Shown: piece by piece, positions 35,535 through 47,554 of the stretch
Layout of the letters: every line of letters begins with the position of its first letter
How positions within the stretch are numbered: position 1 is the first letter of the stretch
DNA from: an uncultured Flavobacteriales bacterium
GTDB lineage: Bacteria; Bacteroidota; Bacteroidia; Flavobacteriales_D; Crocinitomicaceae
Direction of reading: 5' to 3'
DNA length: 64,000 bases
Assembly (NCBI GenBank): GCA_903935095.1
Contig: CAIZQH010000011.1
Coordinates: 1 to 64,000, forward strand
The notes under the pieces: model-generated
The model's input: only the letters and a program-made list of their open reading frames with translations
Told to the model about the DNA's origin: nothing
Database searches by the model: none
Program-made: the position numbers and the translations under genes

Positions 35535-37067
35535 TTATTCCCATTCGATGGTTGCAGGTGGTTTGGAACTAATATCGTAGGTTACCCGATTAATCCCCTT
35601 CACTTGATTGATGATTTTATTGGATATTTTCGCTAAGAATTCATAGGGCAAGTGACACCAATCAGCAGTCATTCCATCTGTGGAGGTGACCGCTCTAAGT
35701 GCTACTGCATTTTCATAGGTTCTTTCGTCCCCCATTACTCCTACCGATTGAATAGGTAGAAAGATTGCTCCAGCTTGCCAAACTTCATCGTACAGTCCGT
35801 CTTCTTTCAGTCCATCAATAAAAATCGCATCGACATCTTGAAGAATACGCACTTTATCAGCGGTTACTTCACCTAAAATACGGATTCCAAGTCCTGGACC
35901 TGGGAATGGATGTCTTCCAAGTATGCGCGGATCAATTTCTAATGAACGTCCTATGCGTCTCACTTCATCCTTAAACAGTAAACGCAAGGGTTCAACCACT
36001 TGAAGTTTCATATAGTCAGGCAATCCACCCACGTTGTGGTGAGATTTGATGGTTTGTGATGGTCCGCCTGTAGCAGAAACCGACTCAATGACATCTGGAT
36101 AAATTGTTCCTTGTCCGAGCCATTTCGCTCCTTCTACTTTTTTTGATTCTTCGTCAAACACATCAATGAACACTTTTCCAATTGCTTTACGCTTCAACTC
36201 TGGATCTGTTAATCCACTTAAAGCTGCATAGAATTGACTTGCCGCATCGACTCCCTTCACGTTCAATCCCATTCCTTTGTAGGACTCCAACACAGACTGG
36301 TATTCATTCTTGCGAAGAAGTCCATTATCTACAAAGATGCAGTGTAAGTTCGCTCCAATCGCCTTATGCAAAAGCACCGCAGCAACGGATGAATCAACAC
36401 CCCCTGAAAGCCCAAGAATGACCTTGTCCTCTCCCAACTGCTCTCGTAGGCGTGCGGTCGTTTCTTCCACAAAAGAATCAGGTGTCCAATCACATGCGCA
36501 ATGACAAATGTCCACTATGTAATTTTGCAAAAGAATCTTTCCTTCTGTGGAGTGATACACTTCTGGATGAAATTGTATCCCGTAGGTTTCTTCCCCTTCA
36601 ATATGATATCCAGCAATCTCTACATCGGATGTACTGGCAATGATTTTATAATTACCTGGTATTTTTTTGATTGTATCTCCATGGGACATCCACACTTGAG
36701 AACCGTTCGTCATTCCTTTCGTTAAGATGTGGCTTTCGTCCACGTAAGATAAATGAGCACGTCCATATTCACGAATACTCGAAGGCAATACCTCACCGCC
36801 AAAATGATGCGCTAAATATTGTGCGCCAAAACAAACACCCAACAGCGGCAATTTCCCTTTTATCGCGTCTAAATTCGGTCTTGGAGAGGCTCCATCGCGC
36901 ACAGAGAACGGACTTCCAGAAAGGATGACACCTTGGACGTTCGGTCCAATTTCCGGAATTTTATTCCACGGATGGATTTCACAATAAACATTTAATTCAC
37001 GGATTCGACGCGCAATTAACTGCGTATATTGAGATCCAAAATCTAAAATTAATATCATTTCATGCAT
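35535..37067 (-). CDS. guaA: GMP synthase (glutamine-hydrolysing)
   Basis: 510 residues from the ATG at 37067 ([18 protein letters not shown]); the frame is open to 37166 but those codons are not conserved and lie across the promoter. Another ATG at 37058 fits equally well. The class I glutamine amidotransferase domain has [15 protein letters not shown] (catalytic Cys) and [10 protein letters not shown]. The ATP-pyrophosphatase domain has [13 protein letters not shown], and the C-terminal dimerisation part ends in [18 protein letters not shown]. It makes GMP from XMP, ATP and glutamine (EC 6.3.5.2). Confidence 0.95.
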   Translation of the reverse strand: MHEMILILDFGSQYTQLIARRIRELNVYCEIHPWNKIPEIGPNVQGVILSGSPFSVRDGASPRPNLDAIKGKLPLLGVCFGAQYLAHHFGGEVLPSSIREYGRAHLSYVDESHILTKGMTNGSQVWMSHGDTIKKIPGNYKIIASTSDVEIAGYHIEGEETYGIQFHPEVYHSTEGKILLQNYIVDICHCACDWTPDSFVEETTARLREQLGEDKVILGLSGGVDSSVAAVLLHKAIGANLHCIFVDNGLLRKNEYQSVLESYKGMGLNVKGVDAASQFYAALSGLTDPELKRKAIGKVFIDVFDEESKKVEGAKWLGQGTIYPDVIESVSATGGPSQTIKSHHNVGGLPDYMKLQVVEPLRLLFKDEVRRIGRSLEIDPRILGRHPFPGPGLGIRILGEVTADKVRILQDVDAIFIDGLKEDGLYDEVWQAGAIFLPIQSVGVMGDERTYENAVALRAVTSTDGMTADWCHLPYEFLAKISNKIINQVKGINRVTYDISSKPPATIEWE

Positions 37068-37071
37068 GGCG

Positions 37072-37079
37072 CAAAGATA
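37072..37079 (-). promoter_or_regulatory. guaA -7 promoter box (TATCTTTG)
   Basis: The minus strand reads TATCTTTG then CGCC then ATG (37067). A -7 box 4 nt from the start codon predicts transcription starting at or next to the ATG, a nearly leaderless mRNA, unless the 37058 ATG is used. A -33 TTTG was not clearly found. Confidence 0.55.
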
Positions 37080-37217
37080 AGCATTATTGCTTATTAGACA
37101 TGATTCGTTCCCCCTTGTTTTTTGTGCGTAAAAGCATTCGAAAGTCCATTGAATCATTTTCTTCAATTTAGTTGTAATTCAAGGCAGTTAATCACCTTTA
37201 GATTAAGTAGAATTGAT

Positions 37218-37225
37218 TAACTTTG
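37218..37225 (+). promoter_or_regulatory. secA -7 promoter box (TAACTTTG)
   Basis: TAACTTTG matches the Bacteroidota TAnnTTTG consensus, with a TTTA-type -33 about 17 bp upstream. It overlaps the extended start at 37213 of the longest open frame, which supports the ATG at 37249. Confidence 0.55.
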
Positions 37226-37248
37226 GTGCTTGCATTAAAGAGAAAACA

Positions 37249-40200
37249 ATGATTGGAGATATCTTAAAATCCATTTTTGGAGATAAGAACGCGAAAGACA
37301 AGAAATTATACTGGCCTTACGTAGAGTTAGCAAATGCTGCTCATGAACACATAAAAACTTTATCAGACGAGCAATTGCGTCAAAAATCCCGTGAGTTTCA
37401 ACACCAGATTGGGGAGGAAAAAGAGCGCTTAGAACATCAATTAGCGGATCTTCGAATCAAAGCGGAAAGTTTAGAAACAAGCATCAACGAAAAAGAAGAT
37501 TTATTCGACCAAATTGATAAATTGGAAAAAGAAGTAGATGCCCAAATCGAAGAAACACTGATTAAAATCCTCCCGGAAGCATTCGCTGTGGTGAAGGAAA
37601 CCGCTTATCGTTGGGCAATGAACGGACAATTGGTTGTAACGGCTGAGGAGTTTGACCGTGACTTAGCGAAGAAAAAAGACGGAATCACGATTGAAGGTGA
37701 TAAAGCGATTTGGCACAATGAGTGGACTGCAGCAGGTGGACACATCAAATGGAATATGGTCCATTACGATGTTCAGTTGATGGGTGGAGCTGTGTTGCAC
37801 AAAGGAAATATATCTGAAATGCAAACGGGAGAAGGAAAAACATTGGTGGCAACACTTCCTGTTTACCTGAATGCACTTGCTGGAAAAGGAGTACACATTG
37901 TAACTGTCAATGATTACTTGGCAAAACGTGACTCCGAATGGATGGGTCCATTGTACCAATTCCACGGTTTGACTGTGGATTGCATCGATAAACACCGTCC
38001 AAATTCTAAAGAAAGAAGACAAGCGTACCTTGCAGATATTACCTTCGGTACAAACAATGAGTTTGGTTTTGATTATTTGCGTGATAACATGGCCGGACAC
38101 GTGGACGACTTGGTTCAACGCAAGCACCACTTCGCAATCGTAGATGAGGTCGATTCCGTTTTGATTGACGACGCCCGTACGCCATTGATTATTTCTGGTC
38201 CGACTCCGAAAGGTGACGAACACGAATTCCATGAGCTGAAACCGCGCATCGAACGCGTCGTGGAAGCCCAAAAACAATTCGTTCAACAATGCTTAGCTGA
38301 AGCGAAGAAAATGTTGACCGTTATTAATGAAGCGCCTGAGGATAAAAACGAAGCGAAACGCATGCTAGAAGACGGTGGAATAGCTTTGTTGAGAGCGCAC
38401 AGAGGATTGCCAAAAAACCGCACACTCATCAAATTCTTGTCAGAACCTGGAATCAGAGTTCACCTGCAAAAAACGGAGAACTTCTACATGGCCGAACAAG
38501 GCAAGAACATGAAGAAAATCGATGCAGAATTGTTCTTTGTGATTGATGAGAAGAACAATACAATTGAACTTACGGACAAAGGAATCGATTTGGTTTCTGG
38601 AAAAGATGACCGAAATTTCTTCGTTATGCCTGACATCGGTGATGAAATCGCCAAATTGCAAAAGCAAAATTTAGAGAAAGAAAACTACCTTGAGCAAAAA
38701 GATGGATTGGTACGTGAATATTCGATTAAATCCGAACGTATTCACTCCATCAATCAATTATTGAAGGCATATACCCTTTTCGAAAAAGAAGTAGAGTATG
38801 TGATCTTGGAAGGAAAAGTGAAAATCGTTGATGAGTCAACCGGACGTATTCTCGAAGGACGCCGTTACTCCGACGGATTACACCAAGCGATTGAAGCAAA
38901 AGAAAACGTGGAAGTAGAAGCAGCTACTCAAACCTATGCAACCGTGACTTTGCAAAATTACTTCCGCATGTACCACAAACTTGCTGGTATGACCGGGACT
39001 GCCGAAACAGAAGCAAAAGAATTCTGGGACATCTATAAATTAGATGTAGTCATTGTCCCAACAAACAGAGCGGTAACACGTAAAGATCAAGATGATTTCG
39101 TGTACAAATCTGCACGTGAGAAATACAATGCCGTCATTTTAGAAGTGGAGGAGTTAGTTGCAGCCGGACGTCCGGTTCTTGTCGGTACAACCACCGTGGA
39201 AATTTCTGAATTGTTATCCAGAATGCTGCAAATGAAAAAAATTCAACACCAAGTATTGAATGCCAAATACCACCAAAAAGAAGCGGAAATTGTCGCTAAT
39301 GCTGGATTGGCTGGAGCAGTAACAATTGCAACAAACATGGCTGGACGTGGAACCGACATCAAGTTAGGGGAAGGCGTGAAAGAAGCTGGAGGTTTAGCGA
39401 TTATTGGTACCGAGCGTCACGATTCACGTCGTGTTGACCGTCAGTTGAGAGGTCGTGCTGGTCGACAAGGAGATCCTGGTTCATCAAGATTCTTTGTTTC
39501 CTTGGAAGATGACTTAATGCGTAAATTTGGTTCGGAACGCATTGCGAAACTGATGGACCGAATGGGACTGAAAGAAGGAGAAGTGATTTCTGCTGGTATG
39601 GTCTCTAAATCTATCGAACGTGCACAGAAAAAAGTGGAGGAAAACAACTTCGGTGTGCGTAAAAACTTATTGGAATACGATGACGTGATGAACGCACAAC
39701 GTAAAGCGATATACAAAAAACGTAAAAACGCATTGTTTGGCGATCGCTTAGATATTGATATTGACAATATGTTCTTTGAATTGTGTGAAACGACCGTTCA
39801 ACAATACGGTGGGTCAGAATTTCATGAATTTGAAATGGAATTATTGCGCATCATCGGGATTGAATCACCGGTAACCATGGAGGAATTCTCCAACATCAGC
39901 CGTTCGGATTTAACGGATAAAATCTACGACTCGATGAACGCTTCGTACACACGTAAATGCGAGAAAATTGCTGCTCGTGCCTTGCCACAGATTAAACATG
40001 TGCACGAGAATTTATCAGATAAATTCAAGGACATGGTTTTCCCATTGACAGATGGTCGTCGTGAGTTGCAGTTAATTGTCAACATCGAAGAAGCCTATAA
40101 ATCTGAAGGGAAAAACATTTCCAAAGCCTTTGAGAAAAACGTCATCTTATCCAAAATCGATGATGAGTGGAAAGAACATTTACGTGAGATGGATGAATTA

Positions 40201-40593
40201 CGCTCAGCCGTAAGAAATGCTTCCTATGAGCAAAAAGATCCGCTTGTTGTCTATAAATTAGAATCGTACGAATTGTTCCGTACCATGTTGAATCGCTTGA
40301 ATGAAGAAGCGGTTGAATTATTGATGAAACTGGATGTTCCTGTAGAACAATCCGTTCAAGGTACCAATCAGGAAGCGCGTCAAAATAATTACCAACAAGC
40401 GCAAACTAATCAATCCGTTTCATCTACTCCAACACCGTCTTTCGAAGGAAGACAGGGCTACGATCAAGCGATCGCGAACTCCATGCCTCAACCGGAAAAA
40501 CGTCAACCGATTATTGCCGAACCAAAGGTGAATCGAAATGATGCGTGTCCGTGTGGAAGTGGTAAGAAATACAAGCAATGTCACGGTAAATAA
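37249..40593 (+). CDS. secA: Preprotein translocase ATPase SecA
   Basis: 1,114 residues, starting at ATG 37249 (MIGDILKSIFGDK), because the extended start at 37213 lies inside the promoter. Walker A MQTGEGKT is at residues 191-198 and the DEVD box is near 299. The second motor half has TNMAGRGTDIKLGEG and RGRAGRQGDPGSSRF; the preprotein cross-linking region carries ETEAKEFWDIY. The C-terminal zinc finger CPCGSGKKYKQCHGK is complete. The length exceeds the E. coli protein (901) because of insertions typical of Bacteroidota. SecA drives ATP-dependent export through SecYEG. Followed, with 1 bp overlap, by a DUF2520 gene. Confidence 0.97.
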   Translation: MIGDILKSIFGDKNAKDKKLYWPYVELANAAHEHIKTLSDEQLRQKSREFQHQIGEEKERLEHQLADLRIKAESLETSINEKEDLFDQIDKLEKEVDAQIEETLIKILPEAFAVVKETAYRWAMNGQLVVTAEEFDRDLAKKKDGITIEGDKAIWHNEWTAAGGHIKWNMVHYDVQLMGGAVLHKGNISEMQTGEGKTLVATLPVYLNALAGKGVHIVTVNDYLAKRDSEWMGPLYQFHGLTVDCIDKHRPNSKERRQAYLADITFGTNNEFGFDYLRDNMAGHVDDLVQRKHHFAIVDEVDSVLIDDARTPLIISGPTPKGDEHEFHELKPRIERVVEAQKQFVQQCLAEAKKMLTVINEAPEDKNEAKRMLEDGGIALLRAHRGLPKNRTLIKFLSEPGIRVHLQKTENFYMAEQGKNMKKIDAELFFVIDEKNNTIELTDKGIDLVSGKDDRNFFVMPDIGDEIAKLQKQNLEKENYLEQKDGLVREYSIKSERIHSINQLLKAYTLFEKEVEYVILEGKVKIVDESTGRILEGRRYSDGLHQAIEAKENVEVEAATQTYATVTLQNYFRMYHKLAGMTGTAETEAKEFWDIYKLDVVIVPTNRAVTRKDQDDFVYKSAREKYNAVILEVEELVAAGRPVLVGTTTVEISELLSRMLQMKKIQHQVLNAKYHQKEAEIVANAGLAGAVTIATNMAGRGTDIKLGEGVKEAGGLAIIGTERHDSRRVDRQLRGRAGRQGDPGSSRFFVSLEDDLMRKFGSERIAKLMDRMGLKEGEVISAGMVSKSIERAQKKVEENNFGVRKNLLEYDDVMNAQRKAIYKKRKNALFGDRLDIDIDNMFFELCETTVQQYGGSEFHEFEMELLRIIGIESPVTMEEFSNISRSDLTDKIYDSMNASYTRKCEKIAARALPQIKHVHENLSDKFKDMVFPLTDGRRELQLIVNIEEAYKSEGKNISKAFEKNVILSKIDDEWKEHLREMDELRSAVRNASYEQKDPLVVYKLESYELFRTMLNRLNEEAVELLMKLDVPVEQSVQGTNQEARQNNYQQAQTNQSVSSTPTPSFEGRQGYDQAIANSMPQPEKRQPIIAEPKVNRNDACPCGSGKKYKQCHGK

Positions 40594-41363
40594 TGTTGGA
40601 CGTGAAAAAGATGCGTATTGCTTTCATCGGCTCCGGAAGAGTAGCTTCGGAACTTGCGCTTATATTTCGCTTCAAAGGAATTGAGATTACGGGAATTTCG
40701 AGTAGGAATCAAGAGAGTGGTTCGAAGCTTGCCTCCCACTTGGATTGTCCCTTCGTCGAAGATCCAAACAAATTAGATGCGGAGCTCATCATCCTTGCTA
40801 CCAATGATACCTCTGTCCGAACATTGTGTGCCAGTTTAAGTAACGATAAATTCATCGCATATACCGCTGGAGCTGTCGATTTAGCCGATTTAACGCGCGA
40901 GAATTGTGGCGTATTTTATCCTTTGCAAACCTTTACGGAAAAGAGGCATTTAACAGTAGATGAAATTCCGATTTTACTCGAATCATATTCAGATCTGATG
41001 CGGAAGAAGATGGAAAGACTTTGCGAAATCACTGGACTCACATTTGAATATTGCTCATCTCCTGACAGACAAAAATACCATTTAGCCGCCGTTTTCGTCA
41101 ACAACTTTGTCAATCACTTGATTCATGAAGCGCAAGAACAATTGCTTCACAACGGATTAAACTGGGAGCTGTTAAAGCCACTTTTAGAGGAAACCATTGA
41201 CAAACTTGGTGACTACTCCGCTTTCGATGCCCAAACGGGTCCTGCAAAACGAAACGATCAAGCCACCTTGAACACACATCAAGCGCTGTTGAAAGGTGAG
41301 GCTTTAAGCATCTACGAAGTACTTTCTCGAAGCATTCAAAACACCTATAAGGACCATGACTAG
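40593..41363 (+). CDS. Rossmann-like DUF2520 protein
   Basis: 256 residues; a second start at 40611 (MRIAFIGSGRVASEL) is possible. The N-terminal Rossmann fold has GSGRVASELA (dinucleotide-binding glycines), followed by ILATNDTSV and YPLQTFTE. The C-terminal all-helical part (LAAVFVNNFVNHL, DAQTGPAKRND) is the DUF2520 domain related to ketopantoate reductase-like enzymes. It probably uses NAD(P); substrate unknown. The start overlaps the secA stop and its end overlaps the next gene by 8 bp, so translation is probably coupled. Confidence 0.75.
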   Translation: MLDVKKMRIAFIGSGRVASELALIFRFKGIEITGISSRNQESGSKLASHLDCPFVEDPNKLDAELIILATNDTSVRTLCASLSNDKFIAYTAGAVDLADLTRENCGVFYPLQTFTEKRHLTVDEIPILLESYSDLMRKKMERLCEITGLTFEYCSSPDRQKYHLAAVFVNNFVNHLIHEAQEQLLHNGLNWELLKPLLEETIDKLGDYSAFDAQTGPAKRNDQATLNTHQALLKGEALSIYEVLSRSIQNTYKDHD

Positions 41364-41874
41364 CTACAAACATGCATTAAATCACATCAACACCTTTATT
41401 TTCGACGTAGATGGTGTATTTACAGATGGAAAAGTGTATTTATTGAAGGATGAAATCGTTCGTGCATTGAACTCGAAAGATGGGTATGCCGTTCAATATG
41501 CAGCAAAAATGGGTTATAAGATTTTCGCTATTACCGGTGGGAATTCTACAGAAGTACGTGATCGTCTGCTCGGACTTGGAATGAATCGCGTCTATCTCGG
41601 TGCTCACAGTAAATTGATTTGTTACGAGGAAATCAAAGTGGAATTTAACTTGACGGACAAAGAAATTGCATACATGGGTGACGATATTCCAGATATTCCC
41701 GTGTTAAAAGTTGCTGGACTTTCTGCTTGCCCACAAGATGCCGTCAGCGATGTAAAAAGTGTCGTCGACTATCAAAGTCCATTTGATGGTGGAAAAGCCT
41801 GTGTCCGTGACCTCATCGAACAAACACTGCGTGTACAAGGAAAATGGTTGAGCGAAAAAGCCTATCAGTGGTGA
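41356..41874 (+). CDS. HAD phosphatase, KdsC-like
   Basis: 172 residues, the size of KdsC-type phosphatases without a cap domain. Motifs: FDVDGVFTDG (catalytic Asp pair), ITGGNSTEVRDR (motif II), YMGDDIPDIPVLKVAG (motifs III/IV). KdsC removes phosphate from KDO 8-phosphate in lipopolysaccharide synthesis; related enzymes act on N-acylneuraminate 9-phosphate. KdsC function is inference, because other KDO genes are not visible here. Overlaps the DUF2520 gene by 8 bp and converges with the kinase gene. Confidence 0.8.
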   Translation: MTSYKHALNHINTFIFDVDGVFTDGKVYLLKDEIVRALNSKDGYAVQYAAKMGYKIFAITGGNSTEVRDRLLGLGMNRVYLGAHSKLICYEEIKVEFNLTDKEIAYMGDDIPDIPVLKVAGLSACPQDAVSDVKSVVDYQSPFDGGKACVRDLIEQTLRVQGKWLSEKAYQW

Positions 41875-41875
41875 T

Positions 41876-42905
41876 TTAATCAAGAGAACTAATTTCCGCT
41901 AACATTTGCAATTGATTTCTTGCTCGACGAAGGTTGTGATTTTCGTCCTCTACCCAGTAATATTGATCTCCAATTAGGTAATCACTTAGAAAACGCAAAC
42001 CTTGAATATATATCACCGCCTTCGCTCCAAGTAGGATGTTTTCTCGTTCCAAATCACTCAAATAATTATTCATCGGCCCTTCAAAATACCCTGTCAATAA
42101 CTCCTTTAATATCTGAGGATTAAATGCTTTTTTCTGTTGACTGTCCTCCGTTCCCACTTGACAAAACGACCGAATCATGTCCCCAAAGTCATACAAAATA
42201 CTTCCAGGCATAATGGTATCCCAATCGATGATTGCACAAATTTCTTCACCATCCTCCTGAAATAAAAAATTACTCAATTTAGGGTCCGCATGGATGATTC
42301 TAACCGGTAACTTTGGCAAAAGCTGTAAATACCTAGTTAGAATTCCCTCGTGCTCACCTAGCTTCTGAATCAAATCATTCGCTTGCGTGAGTCGATATGG
42401 AATGGCAACTTTCAAGGAATGTCGGTAATCTTTGCGTCGCTTTTTAAAGTCTAGGAAGCCAGGAATACTTTCTTGCAACTGATCTTTTGGGAAGTCCATG
42501 AGGTAGGAATGAAATTCACTCAAGGCCTTTGCCGCTGCAAACGCCTGCGAGTGTTTGCCCAATACTTCTAAACTCTTACTTGGGAAAATAGCATTAAACA
42601 TACGCCATGTTTGTCCTTTATGGTCCAGTAACAAAAATCGTTCATCGATATTCGCTAGCATCGTTAAGCAAATTTTCGGATATCCTTTTTGCTCGAGGTA
42701 CTTCGCAATGCGCTGTTGATTCATGACAACGAGATTGGGATTGCTGAAAACTTGGGTATTCACTCCTTGAAGGACAAAATACATATCATTCATTGCTTCT
42801 ACCAGAAACGTTTTATGAATGAGTCCACCTTTCAGTAAACTAATCCGCTGAACTCTAGTGCCCAAGGACTTCAAAAAATCATTTGCTACTGATCGCTCTA
42901 ATTGC

Positions 42906-42913
<8 letters not shown>
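41876..42913 (-). CDS. APH-fold sugar kinase, NahK-like
   Basis: 345 residues. The phosphotransferase-family catalytic loop is HADPKLSNFLF and the metal-binding region is IIDWDTIMPGSILYDFGDMIR. The latter matches the NahK type (N-acetylhexosamine 1-kinase), not aminoglycoside kinases. NahK phosphorylates GlcNAc or GalNAc at C1. It overlaps the nucleotidyltransferase gene by 8 bp and that gene overlaps the GH109-like gene by 11 bp, so the three probably act together on amino sugar. Substrate identity is inference. Confidence 0.75.
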
Positions 42914-45186
<2,273 letters not shown>

Positions 45187-45247
45187 CTAAAAAAGATCAG
45201 CCGATACGTTGACGGTACCAGCTGATTCTTTGCTTGGAGCGTAGTGC

Positions 45248-46006
45248 TTATTTTTTAGTGAAATCCAAATTGTAGGTTGTTGAAATCCATAAAGTATGAT
45301 TGCGTTCCATTTTTAATCCGTCTGTTTTTACAACGAATTGATTCAAGTATCCAACTTGAACATTGAAATTCTTGTCGAAACGCCATCCCAAAGCGGCAAT
45401 AAAACGATTTTGGTCCATGATGTTTTTACCAATTCCAGAACCGAAGCCCAAGAATACCTCATCATTCACATTCATGAACAAGGTGTTGTCGCTGAGTTCT
45501 TTTCGTGACAAAGGAATCACCGCCATGGCTCTGTAGCGCAAACGTTGACGAAAAACGGGATCCACTTGAACGATGTTATTCGCTGCATCGTTCGCATATT
45601 GTTCCATGAATCGTTGTTCCATACGATAGCGGTGTTGAACTTCCATGTTTCCGATTTTACTTTTCAAGTTTACTTGTTCGAAGATTCGGTTTTCATCAAA
45701 TTCGTGAAGAATTGGCTGTTCTCCGTATTGATAGGTTTTAACCCATGCATATCCCGCCATCACCGAAACATTCGGATTCACGTTGTATTCTAATCCGAAA
45801 CGCAATAGTGATTGCTGCCAAGACTTGAATCCATCCGCTCTACGCCATTGGTATTCGGTCATCAAACTGATTTTTTCCGTTAGTTTGTGTGTGCCGACAT
45901 ACATCGCCCAACCATGTGTTTGTGGATTAATTACTTTTTGGGCAATAAGTTGTTTGTTTATCAAGACTAAACCAATGATGAATGGAAGGATTTTTATGAA
46001 CTTCAT
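45248..46006 (-). CDS. DUF2490 outer-membrane protein
   Basis: 252 residues from the ATG at 46006, chosen for its signal peptide (KFIKILPFIIGLVLINKQLIAQ); the frame is open to 46150. The mature chain has WAMYVGTHKLTEKISLMTEYQWRRADGF, LRFGLEYNVNPNVSVMAGYAW and VQHRYRMEQRF, the strand pattern of the DUF2490 barrel family. Probable outer-membrane barrel; substrate unknown. It is separated by 85 bp from the GH109 operon and diverges from rocD. Confidence 0.75.
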   Translation of the reverse strand: MKFIKILPFIIGLVLINKQLIAQKVINPQTHGWAMYVGTHKLTEKISLMTEYQWRRADGFKSWQQSLLRFGLEYNVNPNVSVMAGYAWVKTYQYGEQPILHEFDENRIFEQVNLKSKIGNMEVQHRYRMEQRFMEQYANDAANNIVQVDPVFRQRLRYRAMAVIPLSRKELSDNTLFMNVNDEVFLGFGSGIGKNIMDQNRFIAALGWRFDKNFNVQVGYLNQFVVKTDGLKMERNHTLWISTTYNLDFTKK

Positions 46007-46172
46007 AAATATTTCTATATGCGAATAAAACTTTTCAATTTGAAATGAGCAATAAAGTGAAGCGTTATCGTCTTTCTCTAGTTGTCCATTTAATGCCCAA
46101 TTGAATACTCGAAGGTAGACAAATAAAAAGATTTGAATGATTCCCAGCAATAGATTTCACATTTCTAATTCC

Positions 46173-46180
46173 TATCTTTG
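46173..46180 (+). promoter_or_regulatory. rocD -7 promoter box (TATCTTTG)
   Basis: TATCTTTG overlaps the TTG at 46178 that would begin the longest frame, so translation must begin at ATG 46211, about 30 nt downstream. No convincing -33 TTTG seen. Confidence 0.5.
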
Positions 46181-46210
46181 CCTACAAATCATCAACGTTT
46201 ATTCGCAATT

Positions 46211-47476
46211 ATGAGTCAAGCAAACCAACACATCGCATTAGAAGACCAATACGGAGCACATAACTACCATCCACTACCTGTTGTACTAGCAAAAGGTGAA
46301 GGTGTTTTTGTTTGGGATGTGGACGGAAAAAAATATTTTGATTTCCTTTCTGCTTACTCTGCTGTGAACCAAGGACATTGTCATCCGAAAATTACGAAAG
46401 CATTGATTGACCAAGCGCAAACTTTAGCCTTGACTTCGCGCGCTTTTTACAACGACACACTCGGACATTACGAGAAATTTGTTACAGAAACCTTTGGATT
46501 CGACAAAGTACTTCCAATGAATACAGGTGCTGAAGCCGTTGAAACAGCGATTAAATTATGCCGAAAATGGGCATACGAGAAAAAAGGAATGGAAGAAAAT
46601 CAAGCGGTAATTGTTGTGTGTGATGGGAATTTCCACGGACGTACAACCACCATCGTTTCTTTCTCTAGCGATCCAGATTCGTTTCAGAATTTTGGACCCT
46701 TCCCTGCTGGATTCGTATCCATTCCTTACGATGATATTCCCGCGCTTGAAGCTGCGTTAAAAGGAAAAAATGTCGCTGGATTCCTTGTAGAACCGATTCA
46801 AGGAGAAGCGGGAGTATATGCACCCGCAGAAAATTATTTATCCGAAGCAAAAAGACTTTGCCTTGAAAATGGCGTGTTATTTATTGCGGATGAAGTACAA
46901 ACGGGCATCGCTCGTACCGGAAGTTTATTAGCGACATGTGGAAACTGTACCTGCGAGCACAAATGCGAGCGTCAAACAGCCACATACAATCGTCCAGATA
47001 TCCTCATTTTAGGAAAAGCACTTTCTGGCGGTGTTTATCCCGTTTCTGCAGTTCTAGCGGATGACGAAATCATGATGGTCATCAAACCTGGACAACACGG
47101 TTCAACCTTTGGTGGGAATCCAATCGCTGCGAAAGTTGCAGTTGCAGCGTTAGAAGTGGTTTACGAAGAAAATTTGATTCAAAACGCCAGACGTTTAGGT
47201 GAACTTTTCAGAAAAGAAATGAACCGCATCATCGAAAGCAATGAATTGATATTAAAAGTTCGCGGAAAAGGATTGTTGAACGCCATTGTAGTAAACGATT
47301 CTCCAGATAGTCAAACCGCATGGAACCTTTGCGTTGCGTTGAAAGAAAATGGATTACTCGCAAAACCAACCCACGGAAACATCATTCGCTTTGCTCCGCC
47401 TTTGGTGATTACAGAAAATCAACTAATGGAATGTGTTGGAATCATCGAAAAAACGATTCAAAACTTCCAAAAATAG
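46211..47476 (+). CDS. rocD: Ornithine aminotransferase
   Basis: 421 residues from ATG 46211 ([10 protein letters not shown]). Class III PLP aminotransferase features are present: [48 protein letters not shown] and [15 protein letters not shown], whose lysine binds PLP, then [17 protein letters not shown]. It converts ornithine and 2-oxoglutarate to glutamate semialdehyde and glutamate (EC 2.6.1.13). Between LLAT and RPD there is an unusual insertion with four cysteines, [14 protein letters not shown] believe similar insertions occur in other Bacteroidota homologues, but this was not checked. Confidence 0.92.
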   Translation: MSQANQHIALEDQYGAHNYHPLPVVLAKGEGVFVWDVDGKKYFDFLSAYSAVNQGHCHPKITKALIDQAQTLALTSRAFYNDTLGHYEKFVTETFGFDKVLPMNTGAEAVETAIKLCRKWAYEKKGMEENQAVIVVCDGNFHGRTTTIVSFSSDPDSFQNFGPFPAGFVSIPYDDIPALEAALKGKNVAGFLVEPIQGEAGVYAPAENYLSEAKRLCLENGVLFIADEVQTGIARTGSLLATCGNCTCEHKCERQTATYNRPDILILGKALSGGVYPVSAVLADDEIMMVIKPGQHGSTFGGNPIAAKVAVAALEVVYEENLIQNARRLGELFRKEMNRIIESNELILKVRGKGLLNAIVVNDSPDSQTAWNLCVALKENGLLAKPTHGNIIRFAPPLVITENQLMECVGIIEKTIQNFQK

Positions 47477-47529
47477 GAGAACACTCAATTATCCTTTTCA
47501 TTATCACTTCCGTTTAGCACCAAATCCAC

Positions 47530-47537
47530 TATATTTG
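47530..47537 (+). promoter_or_regulatory. Phosphohexomutase -7 box (TATATTTG)
   Basis: TATATTTG matches the consensus and lies 17 bp before the TTG start at 47555, giving a short leader. Confidence 0.45.
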
Positions 47538-47554
47538 GCCAAAATTAGTAGACT

